From: an uncultured Tateyamaria sp.
GTDB lineage: Bacteria > Pseudomonadota > Alphaproteobacteria > Rhodobacterales > Rhodobacteraceae
Length of the DNA: 64,000 nt
Direction: 5' to 3'
NCBI RefSeq assembly: GCF_947497045.1
Contig: NZ_CANMEU010000005.1
Coordinates: forward strand, 168,857 to 232,856
Part shown: piece after piece, positions 45,997 to 54,179 of the stretch
Position numbering within the stretch: the first letter of the stretch is position 1
How the letters are laid out: the number at the start of each line of letters is the position of its first letter
The notes under the pieces: generated by a model
Databases searched by the model: none
What the model was told of the DNA's origin: nothing
What the model saw: the letters and a program-made list of their open reading frames with translations, nothing else
Program-made: the position numbers and the translations under genes

Positions 45997-46577
45997 GTCC
46001 GGGCACCTGTATGTGGAGTAACATAATAGGCAAATGGGGTGTCCAGGGCGTCTAACAGGGGGGCCGCCGCATCCTTGTCTGACAGAATGGGGTCACCTTC
46101 CAATGCCCAGTCGATTGCAAGATGGGGGTCATCCCACCGGATCGCCCCTTCGGTCTGAGGGGCATAGACGTCGGAACACTTATAGATGACTTCGGTATCC
46201 GGGCTGCGCGTCACAAACCCATGCGCAAATCCGGCGGGCACCAGCAATTGTCGCCCATTCTCAAAACTCAACTCGATGCCAAACCACTGACCAAAGGTCG
46301 GGGAGCCGGCGCGGATATCGACGGCTACATCGAACAACACGCCCTTTCCACAGCGCACCAGCTTGTCCTGCGCATGTGGCGGGGCCTGAAAATGCAATCC
46401 ACGCAGGGTGCCGGTGGCCGCCGAGAGCGAATGATTGTCCTGCACAAAAACCGTATCGATCCCGTGCTTGGCCAGGTTTTGGGCGCTGTAGCTTTCGGAA
46501 AAGAAGCCGCGTGCGTCGCCAAATCGGGCTGGCGTGATCACCACAAGGTCGGGCAGAGGTGTCGTTTCGATCTGCAT
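45993..46577 (-). CDS. rmlC: dTDP-4-dehydrorhamnose 3,5-epimerase
   Basis: This is a double epimerase with a cupin fold, 194 aa. Diagnostic pieces are [33 protein letters not shown] (with the catalytic His) and VPAGFAHGF. The ATG at 46577 follows AGGACAGAGTG. The first gene of the rhamnose operon, it is divergent from the small glycosyltransferase with a 268-base gap. That gap has a TTAAGTGCACCTTAA near-palindrome at 46735-46749 but no gene I can support. Confidence 0.93.
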   Translation of the reverse strand: MQIETTPLPDLVVITPARFGDARGFFSESYSAQNLAKHGIDTVFVQDNHSLSAATGTLRGLHFQAPPHAQDKLVRCGKGVLFDVAVDIRAGSPTFGQWFGIELSFENGRQLLVPAGFAHGFVTRSPDTEVIYKCSDVYAPQTEGAIRWDDPHLAIDWALEGDPILSDKDAAAPLLDALDTPFAYYVTPHTGART

Positions 46578-46845
46578 CACTCTGTCCTTTATCAAAGTCT
46601 TCGCCATTGCTTAGCAATTGCGCCAATCCCTGTCCATTCAGCGCATCATATCCTCGGTGCGTCGGTGTTTACCGGGTTGGGATATCAGGCGAATTTTCGC
46701 TTGATCCGCCTGCGTGACGAAAAGACGCTCATATTAAGTGCACCTTAAGGGAGGGCGGATATGCAGGGCCGATGTCGGGTGTTTGTCCTCCTGGAAATTG
46801 GGCCGGTCGGTATGGCGTGTCATTGTCTTTGCGAGGTTTAGTGCT

Positions 46846-47760
46846 GTGCCAGCCCTCAACATCCTGATGGCAACGTGTAATGGGTCGCGTTTTATCGGTG
46901 CTCAACTCGATTCACTGCTGGATCAGACCCATGCCGACTGGCGGCTCTGGGTCAGTGATGATGGATCGCAGGATGACACCTGTACGCAGGTGCGCGCCTT
47001 TGGGGTGGCGCATCAGGACCGTTTGCGCGCCTTGCGGCAGGGGCCACAGCAAGGCAGTGCGGCCAATTTCCTGTCCCTGTTGGCTGATCCCGCCCTGGCC
47101 GGAACATGGGTGGCGTTTTGCGATCAGGATGACATCTGGATGGCGCACAAACTCGCCCGTGCGGTGGCGCAGATTACGGCTGCGGGCCAGCCCAGCATCT
47201 ATGCCAGCCGCACCGTTCTGACAGATGAAGGTTTAGGCACGCGGCGTCTGTCGCCGCGGCACGCAAAGCCATTTGAGTTCGGCAATGCCCTCGTGCAGAA
47301 CGTATTGGCTGGCAACACCATCGTCATGCCGCCTGCGGTGACGGATGTGATGCGCGGGTCGCTGGATGCCGCCTGCCGCGCACGGGTGCCGTTTCACGAT
47401 TGGTGGATGTATTTGATGGCAACCGGGGCCGGGATGGGCGTGATATATGATGATACCCCCGGCGCGTTTTATCGCCAGCACGCAGGGAACCTGATGGGCG
47501 ATGCCGCTTGGCGACGGCTGGATCGCCTGCGCGCGGTTGCAGATGGGCGGTATGCGCAGTGGATGGCACGTAACATGGCCGCGCTTTGCGAGGTGCAAGG
47601 ACTGCTGACGCCGGCATCGGTGGCCCAGCTTTCGCAGGTCACGTCTTGGCGACATGCCTCCCGATGGGCACGGGATAGGCCGCAGACCCTCGGGCTTTAT
47701 CGTCAGACACGGGCCGGGAACGCGGCGCTGGCTCTTTTGGCGCGATCCCAATTGATCTAG
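46846..47760 (+). CDS. Glycosyltransferase family 2 (rhamnosyltransferase-like)
   Basis: This is a GT-A fold transferase of 304 aa (ILMATCNGSRFIGAQLDSLL at the N-terminus, WVSDDGSQDDT and FCDQDDIWM for the nucleotide and metal). The FCDQDDIW variant is common in rhamnosyl and related O-antigen transferases, fitting the neighbouring rml genes. The GTG at 46846 with GAGG upstream gives a compact N-terminus. A longer frame upstream is not conserved-looking. A convergent terminator follows. Confidence 0.82.
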   Translation: MPALNILMATCNGSRFIGAQLDSLLDQTHADWRLWVSDDGSQDDTCTQVRAFGVAHQDRLRALRQGPQQGSAANFLSLLADPALAGTWVAFCDQDDIWMAHKLARAVAQITAAGQPSIYASRTVLTDEGLGTRRLSPRHAKPFEFGNALVQNVLAGNTIVMPPAVTDVMRGSLDAACRARVPFHDWWMYLMATGAGMGVIYDDTPGAFYRQHAGNLMGDAAWRRLDRLRAVADGRYAQWMARNMAALCEVQGLLTPASVAQLSQVTSWRHASRWARDRPQTLGLYRQTRAGNAALALLARSQLI

Positions 47761-47768
47761 GCGCGTAA

Positions 47769-47787
47769 GGCGGGCGTGTCGCCCGCC
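47769..47787. terminator. Convergent hairpin between the GT2 and tpa genes
   Basis: GGCGGGC and GCCCGCC form a perfect 7-bp stem with a 5-base loop between the two stop codons. It can serve both strands. There is no T tract. Confidence 0.55.
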
Positions 47788-47797
47788 AAACTGCGGC

Positions 47798-49192
47798 TCA
47801 GCCAAACACGTCTGTCAGGGCCGCATCCACCGCACTGACGATGTGATTGATGTCGTCCTTGGTGGCGATCAGCGCGGGCGAGAAACACAGCGTGTTGTTC
47901 TTGCCCGGCAGTGATCGGTTGGTGGCCCCGATAATGACCGCCTGCTTCATGCAGTGCCCCACGACCGCCTGTACCTTTTTCTCGTCCGCCGGGTCGCGGC
48001 TGTCGCGGTCGGCAACCAGCTCGGCCCCGAGGAACAGACCCTTGCCGCGCACATCACCGATCACCGCGTGCTTTTCCTGCAAGGCGCGCAACTGGTCGAG
48101 CATATAGTCCCCCATCGCCGTGGTATTGGCGAGCAGGTCTTCATCCTCGATGATCCGCATGTTTTCAAGCGCCGCCGCCGGGCCCGCCGTGCAACCCCCG
48201 AAGGTCGAGATATCGCGGAAATAGTTCAGATGGTCGCTGGTGTCGTCCTTGAACATGTCAAAGACCTCGTTCGTGGTCGCAAGACACGAAATCGCGGCAT
48301 AGCCCGAGGCAACACCCTTGGCCATCGTGACCATGTCGGGCTGGATGCCGTAATGCTGATAGCCAAACCACGTGCCCGTCCGCCCGACACCACACACAAC
48401 CTCGTCGATGTGCAGCAGGATGTCGTATTTCTTGCAAATCTCTGCAACGCGCGGCCAATACCCTTCGGGTGCCTCGATCACACCACCACCCGCCGTGACG
48501 GGCTCAAGGCACAGCGCACCGACGGTGTCCGGGCCTTCGCGCAGAATGATATCTTCGATCTGGTTGGCAGCCCATTCGCCGTAGTTCTCGTCAGGTGCGC
48601 CGTCCTGTTCGTGCTTGCGATACTCAAGGCAATGCGGGACGCGGACAAAGCCGGGGGTAAAGGGGCCGTATTGCGCGTTCCGCTCGTCCTGGCCACCTGC
48701 ACTCAGGCACGCGATGGTCGTACCATGATAGTCGCGGTCGCGGTACAGGATCTTGTGCTTTTTGCCGCCATACCGCTTGTGCGCGATCTGGCGGACCATC
48801 TTGAACGCCTTCTCGTTCGCTTCCGAGCCGGAGTTGGCATAGTAGATCCGGTCGAGCCCTGGCATCTTGGTCAGCAGCTTTTCGGCAAACAGCGCGCCGG
48901 GGATCGAGCCCACGGTGCCGCCAAAAAAGTTCATCTTCACGATGGCATCGCGCACAGCGTCGCCCATGGATTCGCGGCCATAGCCTACGTTGACTGTCCA
49001 GACGCCACCGGAAACGGCATCTATATGCTCGATCCCTTTCTGGTCCCACACCTTGAGGCCTTTGCCTTCAACGATGATCTTTGGATCAGCGCCTGTGAAA
49101 AACGGCTGGTGCTGGGCCAGATGGTGCCAGACATGGGCGCGGTCGGCTTCGACAACGCGGCTGATATCGTTTTCGGTGAATGTTCCGTCCAT
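47798..49192 (-). CDS. tpa: Taurine:pyruvate aminotransferase
   Basis: This class-III PLP aminotransferase of 464 aa converts taurine and pyruvate to sulfoacetaldehyde and alanine, making the substrate for Xsc. The start MDGTFTENDISRVVEADRAHVWHHLAQ is typical of bacterial Tpa. The PLP lysine is in MVTMAKGVASGY, with LLHIDEVVCGVGRTG upstream. AAAGG precedes the ATG at 49192. It is divergent from tauABC. The putative TauR repeats lie about 100 bases upstream. Without the xsc and tauABC context a general omega-aminotransferase would be the alternative. Confidence 0.9.
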   Translation of the reverse strand: MDGTFTENDISRVVEADRAHVWHHLAQHQPFFTGADPKIIVEGKGLKVWDQKGIEHIDAVSGGVWTVNVGYGRESMGDAVRDAIVKMNFFGGTVGSIPGALFAEKLLTKMPGLDRIYYANSGSEANEKAFKMVRQIAHKRYGGKKHKILYRDRDYHGTTIACLSAGGQDERNAQYGPFTPGFVRVPHCLEYRKHEQDGAPDENYGEWAANQIEDIILREGPDTVGALCLEPVTAGGGVIEAPEGYWPRVAEICKKYDILLHIDEVVCGVGRTGTWFGYQHYGIQPDMVTMAKGVASGYAAISCLATTNEVFDMFKDDTSDHLNYFRDISTFGGCTAGPAAALENMRIIEDEDLLANTTAMGDYMLDQLRALQEKHAVIGDVRGKGLFLGAELVADRDSRDPADEKKVQAVVGHCMKQAVIIGATNRSLPGKNNTLCFSPALIATKDDINHIVSAVDAALTDVFG

Positions 49193-49287
49193 GGCGTTCA
49201 AACCTTTCGATGATGGGGGGCGGCCAATAAAATAAAGGCGCACCTCGCCCGCTGAGACGCACAATCGCTGAGAATCTGGTCACAACA

Positions 49288-49320
49288 ATAGGGCCAGTTT
49301 GAGGCCGTAAGTAAAGCCAG
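49288..49320 (-). promoter_or_regulatory. Putative TauR direct repeats upstream of tpa
   Basis: On the minus strand CTGGCTTTAC (49311-49320) and CTGGCCCTAT (49288-49297) repeat with a 23-bp pitch, the same as upstream of xsc. They lie in the 396-base tpa/tauA divergent region. I see no other gene there. The tauA-facing side shows no equally good repeat. Confidence 0.6.
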
Positions 49321-49588
49321 ATATGCTGATGATTGACGCCCGAAACCCCGCGCGCATCGCCAAATTGCCTTGTTTTCAGGGTGATGGCGGCAATTCAGGA
49401 AACCAACAGGTACACTTCAGCATGGTGGTTTTGTGACCGTACCCCCGATTTATCGTTGATCCTGCGTAAATTATCGGCTCGGATCACGCCAGCGCCGCGA
49501 CTTATCGCGTGCGACCAGAGGCGGATCACCGCCCAATCTAATCAAAACATGCCGCTCAAGCGGCGATGTGAAACACGGGAGTACTATG

Positions 49589-50596
49589 ATGACTTTTAAA
49601 ACCAAGCTGATGGGTGCCGTTGCGGCGACCGCAATGCTGGCAGGCGCACAAGGTGCAGTGGCAGATGGCCATGGCGGTGAAATCACCGTTGCCTATTTCC
49701 TTGAATGGCCCATGCCATTCCAGTTCGCCAAAGAAACCGGCATGTACGAAGAAGCCATGGGCGGCACCAAGATCAACTGGGTCAGCTTTGACACAGGCAC
49801 CGCGATGTCGGCCGCCATGGCGTCGGGCGATGTGCAGATTTCCGTCAGCCAGGGTGTTCCGCCTTTCGTTGTCGCCGCCTCTGCCGGTCAGGACATCCAG
49901 ATCGTTGATGTGGCCGTGTCCTATTCCGAAAACGACAACTGCGTCGTGGCCTCGGGTCTGGAAATCGACAAGGAGTCGGCTGGTGAATTGGCTGGCAAGA
50001 AAGTTGCTGTACCACTGGGCACCGCGGCGCATTACGGCTTCCTGAGCCAGATGAACCATTTCGGTGTCGACGTCGCCGGCCTTGATGTTGTGGACATGGC
50101 CCCTGCCGAAGGCGCTGCCGCCCTCGCACAGGGTTCGGTGGACATGGCCTGTGGCTGGGGTGGCGCACTGCGCCGCATGAAGGAATCGGGCAACATTCTA
50201 CTGACCGGCGCGGAAAAAGAAGCGTTGGGCATTCTGGTGTTTGACGCGACAACCGCACCCGCAAACTTCATCGCCGAAGAAGGCGAGCTGCTGAGCCAGT
50301 TCCTGGCCGTCACTGCCGAAGCCAACGCAATGTGGGCCGACGAATCCAACCACGCCAAGATGCTGCCAGTGATCGCCAAGGACGCGGGCATGGACGAAGA
50401 CGCGACAGCCGAAACGCTGGCGGGTTTCGCCTTCCCCACCATTGACGAGCAGCTGAGCGACAAGTGGCTCGGTGGCACAGCCGCATCCTTTATGAAGGGT
50501 GTTGCGGACGTCTTTGTGGCCTCCGGCTCCATCGACGGCGCGCTGGACAGCTATGAAGGTGCGATTAACGCCGCACCTCTTGCCGCCGCCAAATAA
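49589..50596 (+). CDS. tauA: Taurine ABC transporter substrate-binding protein
   Basis: This is the periplasmic receptor for taurine, 335 aa. It has a signal peptide of about 25 residues (LMGAVAATAMLAGAQGAVA), then a NitT/TauT-type binding fold (ITVAYFLEWPMPFQFAKETG, SQGVPPFVVAASAGQDI, MACGWGGALRRMKESG). GGGAG lies 7 bases upstream of the ATG at 49589. The ATG at 49586 is equally readable. It is separated from tauB by a 147-base gap with two hairpins. It is divergent from tpa. Confidence 0.9.
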   Translation: MTFKTKLMGAVAATAMLAGAQGAVADGHGGEITVAYFLEWPMPFQFAKETGMYEEAMGGTKINWVSFDTGTAMSAAMASGDVQISVSQGVPPFVVAASAGQDIQIVDVAVSYSENDNCVVASGLEIDKESAGELAGKKVAVPLGTAAHYGFLSQMNHFGVDVAGLDVVDMAPAEGAAALAQGSVDMACGWGGALRRMKESGNILLTGAEKEALGILVFDATTAPANFIAEEGELLSQFLAVTAEANAMWADESNHAKMLPVIAKDAGMDEDATAETLAGFAFPTIDEQLSDKWLGGTAASFMKGVADVFVASGSIDGALDSYEGAINAAPLAAAK

Positions 50597-50648
50597 GTCG
50601 CGACTGGCCCGCGCAGCTGGCGTTGCGCGGGCCACTTCAGAGACCTGA

Positions 50649-50708
50649 GGCGGGCAGCCACCCGCCCCATATCCGGGTCTGGCCCGTAAGGCGGAGGTGT
50701 CCTCCGCC
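50649..50708 (+). repeat. Two hairpins between tauA and tauB
   Basis: GGCGGG/CCCGCC (50649-50666) and the perfect GGCGGAGG-TGT-CCTCCGCC (50690-50708) follow the tauA stop. No T tract follows either. They likely protect the 3' end of a short tauA transcript. Confidence 0.6.
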
Positions 50709-50743
50709 CGCCCCAGCCCCGGCCAAGCGACAGGTGGGAACCC

Positions 50744-51550
50744 ATGTCCGGACTTTCGATCCAAAATCTTTCGATGCGCTTTGATCTGCCAGATGGCGGC
50801 GCGGTGCAGGCGCTCCAAGACGTCTCGCTCGACCTCAAGGCGGGTGAGTTGCTCAGCGTGCTCGGCCCCTCGGGTTGCGGCAAGACCACATTGCTGAACA
50901 TCGTTGCGGGCTTTCTTGCGCCCACGGACGGCAAAATGATCCTCAACGGGCACGAGATCAACGGCCCCGACGCCGAACGCGGTATGGTGTTCCAGCAGGG
51001 TGCGCTGTTTGAATGGATGAGCGTGCGCGAAAATGTCGGCTTTGGGCCTTCGATGAAGGGGATGCCCAAGCGCGACAAGGCCGAGATTGTGGACCACCTT
51101 CTGGATGTCGTCGGCCTTCAGGATTTCAAGGAAAAGGCCGTTTACGAATTGTCCGGCGGGATGCAGCAGCGTGTGGCGCTGGCCCGCTGCCTTGCCAATG
51201 ACCCGGACGTTATTCTGATGGACGAACCCCTTGGCGCGCTTGACGCGCTGACCCGCGAAAAGATGCAGAGCCTTGTGCTCAAGCTGTGGAAAGAGACGGG
51301 CAAGACGATCATCCTCATCACCCACTCGGTGGAGGAAGCATTGCTTCTGGGCGAGCGGCTGCTCGTCATGGCCCCTCGTCCGGGCCGCATCCACAAGGAA
51401 TACCGTCTGCCCTTTGCCGAGATGGGCGTTGATGCCGATCTGCGTGAGGTCAAAAAGCATCCTGAATTCGCAGAGCGCCGCGAGGAAATCCTCGGCATGA
51501 TCTGGGATATGGAAGAAGAAATTATGGGCCGCACGGAGGCAGCGACATGA
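50744..51550 (+). CDS. tauB: Taurine ABC transporter ATP-binding protein
   Basis: This is the ATPase of the taurine importer, 268 aa. The Walker A is GPSGCGKTTLLN near residue 46, the signature LSGGMQQRVALARCLA and the Walker B VILMDEPLGALD. It is of the NitT/TauT subfamily. A few C-terminal residues overlap tauC by 4 bases (ATGA). A GGTGGGAACCC leader precedes the ATG. Confidence 0.92.
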   Translation: MSGLSIQNLSMRFDLPDGGAVQALQDVSLDLKAGELLSVLGPSGCGKTTLLNIVAGFLAPTDGKMILNGHEINGPDAERGMVFQQGALFEWMSVRENVGFGPSMKGMPKRDKAEIVDHLLDVVGLQDFKEKAVYELSGGMQQRVALARCLANDPDVILMDEPLGALDALTREKMQSLVLKLWKETGKTIILITHSVEEALLLGERLLVMAPRPGRIHKEYRLPFAEMGVDADLREVKKHPEFAERREEILGMIWDMEEEIMGRTEAAT

Positions 51551-52812
51551 TCCCCTTTCTGATTTACGTCGCGATCTTTGTGGTCGCCTTCTTTGCTGTT
51601 CGCGCCATCGCCGCCGGGGCGGCGCGCAACGACTATGGATCGCTCAAGACTGTGACCTTCGGAGATGAAAGTGCGGTAACCCCGAGCCGGGCTGCCTCTG
51701 TCATCTCGATCCTGACCATTTTCCTGTTGTGGGGTATGTTCACAGGCTCGTCCCTGTTGCCGAGGTTCCTGCACGCACCCGGCCCCTACGAGGGGACAGG
51801 CACGTTTGAATACACCGCTCAGGCCGGAAACGAGCGCGACAGCGCCACCGTGACCGTCCTGGTACACCCCATTGATGTGCCAACGGATGCGCCCGACGTC
51901 GCTTCGGGTGATGGCTGGGCCAAGGACGATGCGGTGGCCATCGGCATGTGGCGTTCGGGTCTGTTGCGTGTGGATCGCAATGACGAGATCGGGCGCGGCG
52001 ACGGGGCCGAGATCATCGAGATCAACGGCGAAAAAATCCAACCCGGCGGATCCGTCGATGTGGGTTGGGCCACCGTCACCCTGACCGACAAGGGCACCCC
52101 CAACATCCAGCCCGACAAGGGCTGGCAAATGGAGCCGATCTGGTTGCCTTCACCCGAAGCGGTTGTCAAACGTGTGGGCGAGATTGCGAGCGCGGGTTTT
52201 CGTGGCTCGACCCTGTGGGAGCATTTGGGCTATTCCCTGTTCCGCGTTGTTGTCGGCTTCTTCTTCGGCGCGCTCGTCGGTATTCCGCTTGGCTATGCCA
52301 TGGGCCTCAGCAACTGGTTCCGGGGCTGGTTTGATCCCATCGTGGAATTCATGCGCCCGGTGCCACCGCTTGCCCTGATCCCGCTGGTCATTATCTGGGC
52401 AGGCATTGGTGAAACGGGAAAGATCATCCTGCTGTTCCTTGCCGCCTTGTGGATCATGGCCATTGCGGCCCGATCGGGTGTGAGCGGGGTCAAGATTTCC
52501 AAGGTCCACGCGGCCTATTCGCTTGGGGCGTCAAAGTCACAGATCATGCGTCATGTGATCGTGCCCAACTCTTTGCCCGAAATCTTTACCGGTGCCCGCG
52601 TTGCGATGGGGGTCTGTTGGGGCACGGTTGTGGCCGCCGAACTGGTCGCCGCCGAACAGGGCGCGGGCATGATGATCATGGTCGCCTCGAAATTCCAGAA
52701 CACCGATATCGTGATCATGGGGATCATCCTGATCGGCATCATCGGCTTCGGGATCGATATGCTGATGCGTTATGCTGAAAAGCTGCTCGTGCCGTGGAAA
52801 GGCAAAGGCTGA
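51547..52812 (+). CDS. tauC: Taurine ABC transporter permease with periplasmic insert
   Basis: This is the inner-membrane channel, 421 aa, against about 275 in E. coli TauC. Residues 3-24 and 50-67 are hydrophobic helices. Residues about 78-195 form a polar, beta-looking domain (YEGTGTFEYTAQAGNERD, AEIIEINGEKIQPGGSV). Residues 205-415 then hold the standard BPD core with the EAA-type loop AYSLGASKSQIMRHVIVPNSLP. The inserted domain matches nothing I can name. It overlaps tauB by 4 bases and ends with a clear terminator. Confidence 0.88.
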   Translation: MIPFLIYVAIFVVAFFAVRAIAAGAARNDYGSLKTVTFGDESAVTPSRAASVISILTIFLLWGMFTGSSLLPRFLHAPGPYEGTGTFEYTAQAGNERDSATVTVLVHPIDVPTDAPDVASGDGWAKDDAVAIGMWRSGLLRVDRNDEIGRGDGAEIIEINGEKIQPGGSVDVGWATVTLTDKGTPNIQPDKGWQMEPIWLPSPEAVVKRVGEIASAGFRGSTLWEHLGYSLFRVVVGFFFGALVGIPLGYAMGLSNWFRGWFDPIVEFMRPVPPLALIPLVIIWAGIGETGKIILLFLAALWIMAIAARSGVSGVKISKVHAAYSLGASKSQIMRHVIVPNSLPEIFTGARVAMGVCWGTVVAAELVAAEQGAGMMIMVASKFQNTDIVIMGIILIGIIGFGIDMLMRYAEKLLVPWKGKG

Positions 52813-52845
52813 TCCGACCGGTTCAAAATCTTGAACAAAGTGCTC

Positions 52846-52870
52846 AAACCCTCCCTACGGAGGGTTTGTT
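52846..52870 (+). terminator. Rho-independent terminator after tauABC
   Basis: AAACCCTCC pairs with GGAGGGTTT around CTAC, followed by GTT. It lies about 35 bases after the tauC stop. Confidence 0.8.
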
Positions 52871-52991
52871 GCGTTTCGGGCCTGGGGCGGGGTTGCGCCA
52901 TCAATGACCCAAAGTACCGCTTTGTGTTTGTGACGCCTCAATGCAGTCGATATCAGTCCGCTAACCCTGTTGGTCAAAAAGGCGATCTTTT

Positions 52992-54167
52992 ATGTCATCC
53001 ACGAAAATTGCTGTTGCAGGCATCGGCTATGTTGGCCTCTCGAACGCGGTCCTGCTGGCCCAGCATAACGAGGTCGTGGCAATCGATATTGATGCCAACC
53101 GGGTCGAAGACGTCAATCATCGCCGTTGCCCCATTGTGGACAGCGATTTGCAGCACTACCTGCGCGAAAAAGAGCTGAACCTGAGCGCGACCACCGATCC
53201 GCAGGTTGCCTACAAGGATGCGGATTTTGTGATCGTGGCGGCCCCCACGAATTACGACCCTGATACGAACTTTTTTGACACCTCGAACGTCGAGGCGGTG
53301 GTGCGGTCTGTCATCGCGGTCAATATGTCGGCCACGATTGTGATCAAGTCGACGATCCCTGTCGGCTATACCACCACGCTCAGCGCGGAACTTGGGACCG
53401 ATCAGCTGATCTTCAGCCCGGAATTCCTGCGCGAGGGGCGGGCATTATTCGACAACCTCCACCCCTCACGGATCGTGATCGGCGAGCAAAGCGCGCGCGC
53501 CCGCCGCTTTGCTGATTTGCTTGAGCAGGGGGCGCTCGATTCCGACGTGCCCAAGCTGTTCACAGGGGCCTCCGAGGCCGAAGCGATCAAGCTGTTTGCC
53601 AACACTTACCTTGCCATGCGTGTCGCCTATTTCAACGAACTCGACAGCTATGCGCTGGCTTTGGGCATGGACAGCCGGCAGATCATTGACGGCGTTTGCC
53701 TCGATCCGCGGATTGGCAACCACTACAACAACCCCTCGTTCGGCTATGGTGGTTATTGCCTGCCCAAAGACAGCAAACAGTTGCTCGCCAATTATTCTGA
53801 CGTGCCGCAGAACCTGATCAACGCGATTGTGGCCGCCAACCGGACCCGCAAGGATTTTATCGCTGACAGCATTATTGCCAAGGCACCGAAGGTCGTCGGC
53901 GTCTACCGTCTGGTGATGAAGGCAGGGTCCGACAACTTCCGCCAAAGCTCGATTCAAGGGATTATGAAGCGGCTCAAGGCCAAGGGCATCGAGGTGATCG
54001 TTTATGAACCCGCGCTGGAGGATGCGCAGTTCTTTGGCTCGACCGTGATGCACGATCTAGCGGCCTTCAAGGCGGCCTCGGATCTGGTGCTGACCAATCG
54101 GGACAGCGCGGAACTGGCGGATGTCTCGGACAAGGTCTTTACCCGCGATCTTTTTGGCAACGACTAG
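52992..54167 (+). CDS. ugd: UDP-glucose 6-dehydrogenase family protein
   Basis: This makes UDP-glucuronate from UDP-glucose by two NAD-dependent oxidations. At 391 aa it is the short bacterial type (E. coli Ugd is 388). The NAD motif is [18 protein letters not shown], and the catalytic Cys is in [15 protein letters not shown] at about residue 256. The product feeds capsule uronic acids, so it probably belongs functionally to the kps island 15 kb upstream. It is monocistronic, with AAGG upstream. Confidence 0.9.
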   Translation: MSSTKIAVAGIGYVGLSNAVLLAQHNEVVAIDIDANRVEDVNHRRCPIVDSDLQHYLREKELNLSATTDPQVAYKDADFVIVAAPTNYDPDTNFFDTSNVEAVVRSVIAVNMSATIVIKSTIPVGYTTTLSAELGTDQLIFSPEFLREGRALFDNLHPSRIVIGEQSARARRFADLLEQGALDSDVPKLFTGASEAEAIKLFANTYLAMRVAYFNELDSYALALGMDSRQIIDGVCLDPRIGNHYNNPSFGYGGYCLPKDSKQLLANYSDVPQNLINAIVAANRTRKDFIADSIIAKAPKVVGVYRLVMKAGSDNFRQSSIQGIMKRLKAKGIEVIVYEPALEDAQFFGSTVMHDLAAFKAASDLVLTNRDSAELADVSDKVFTRDLFGND

Positions 54168-54179
54168 ACGGTCGCACGA

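Noticed and set aside
47954..49213. 419-codon frame opposite tpa
   Set aside because: It lies wholly antisense to a well-supported aminotransferase and has no ribosome site or domain.
50198..51460. 420-codon frame opposite tauA/tauB
   Set aside because: It is antisense to two clear transporter genes and its product has no recognisable domain.
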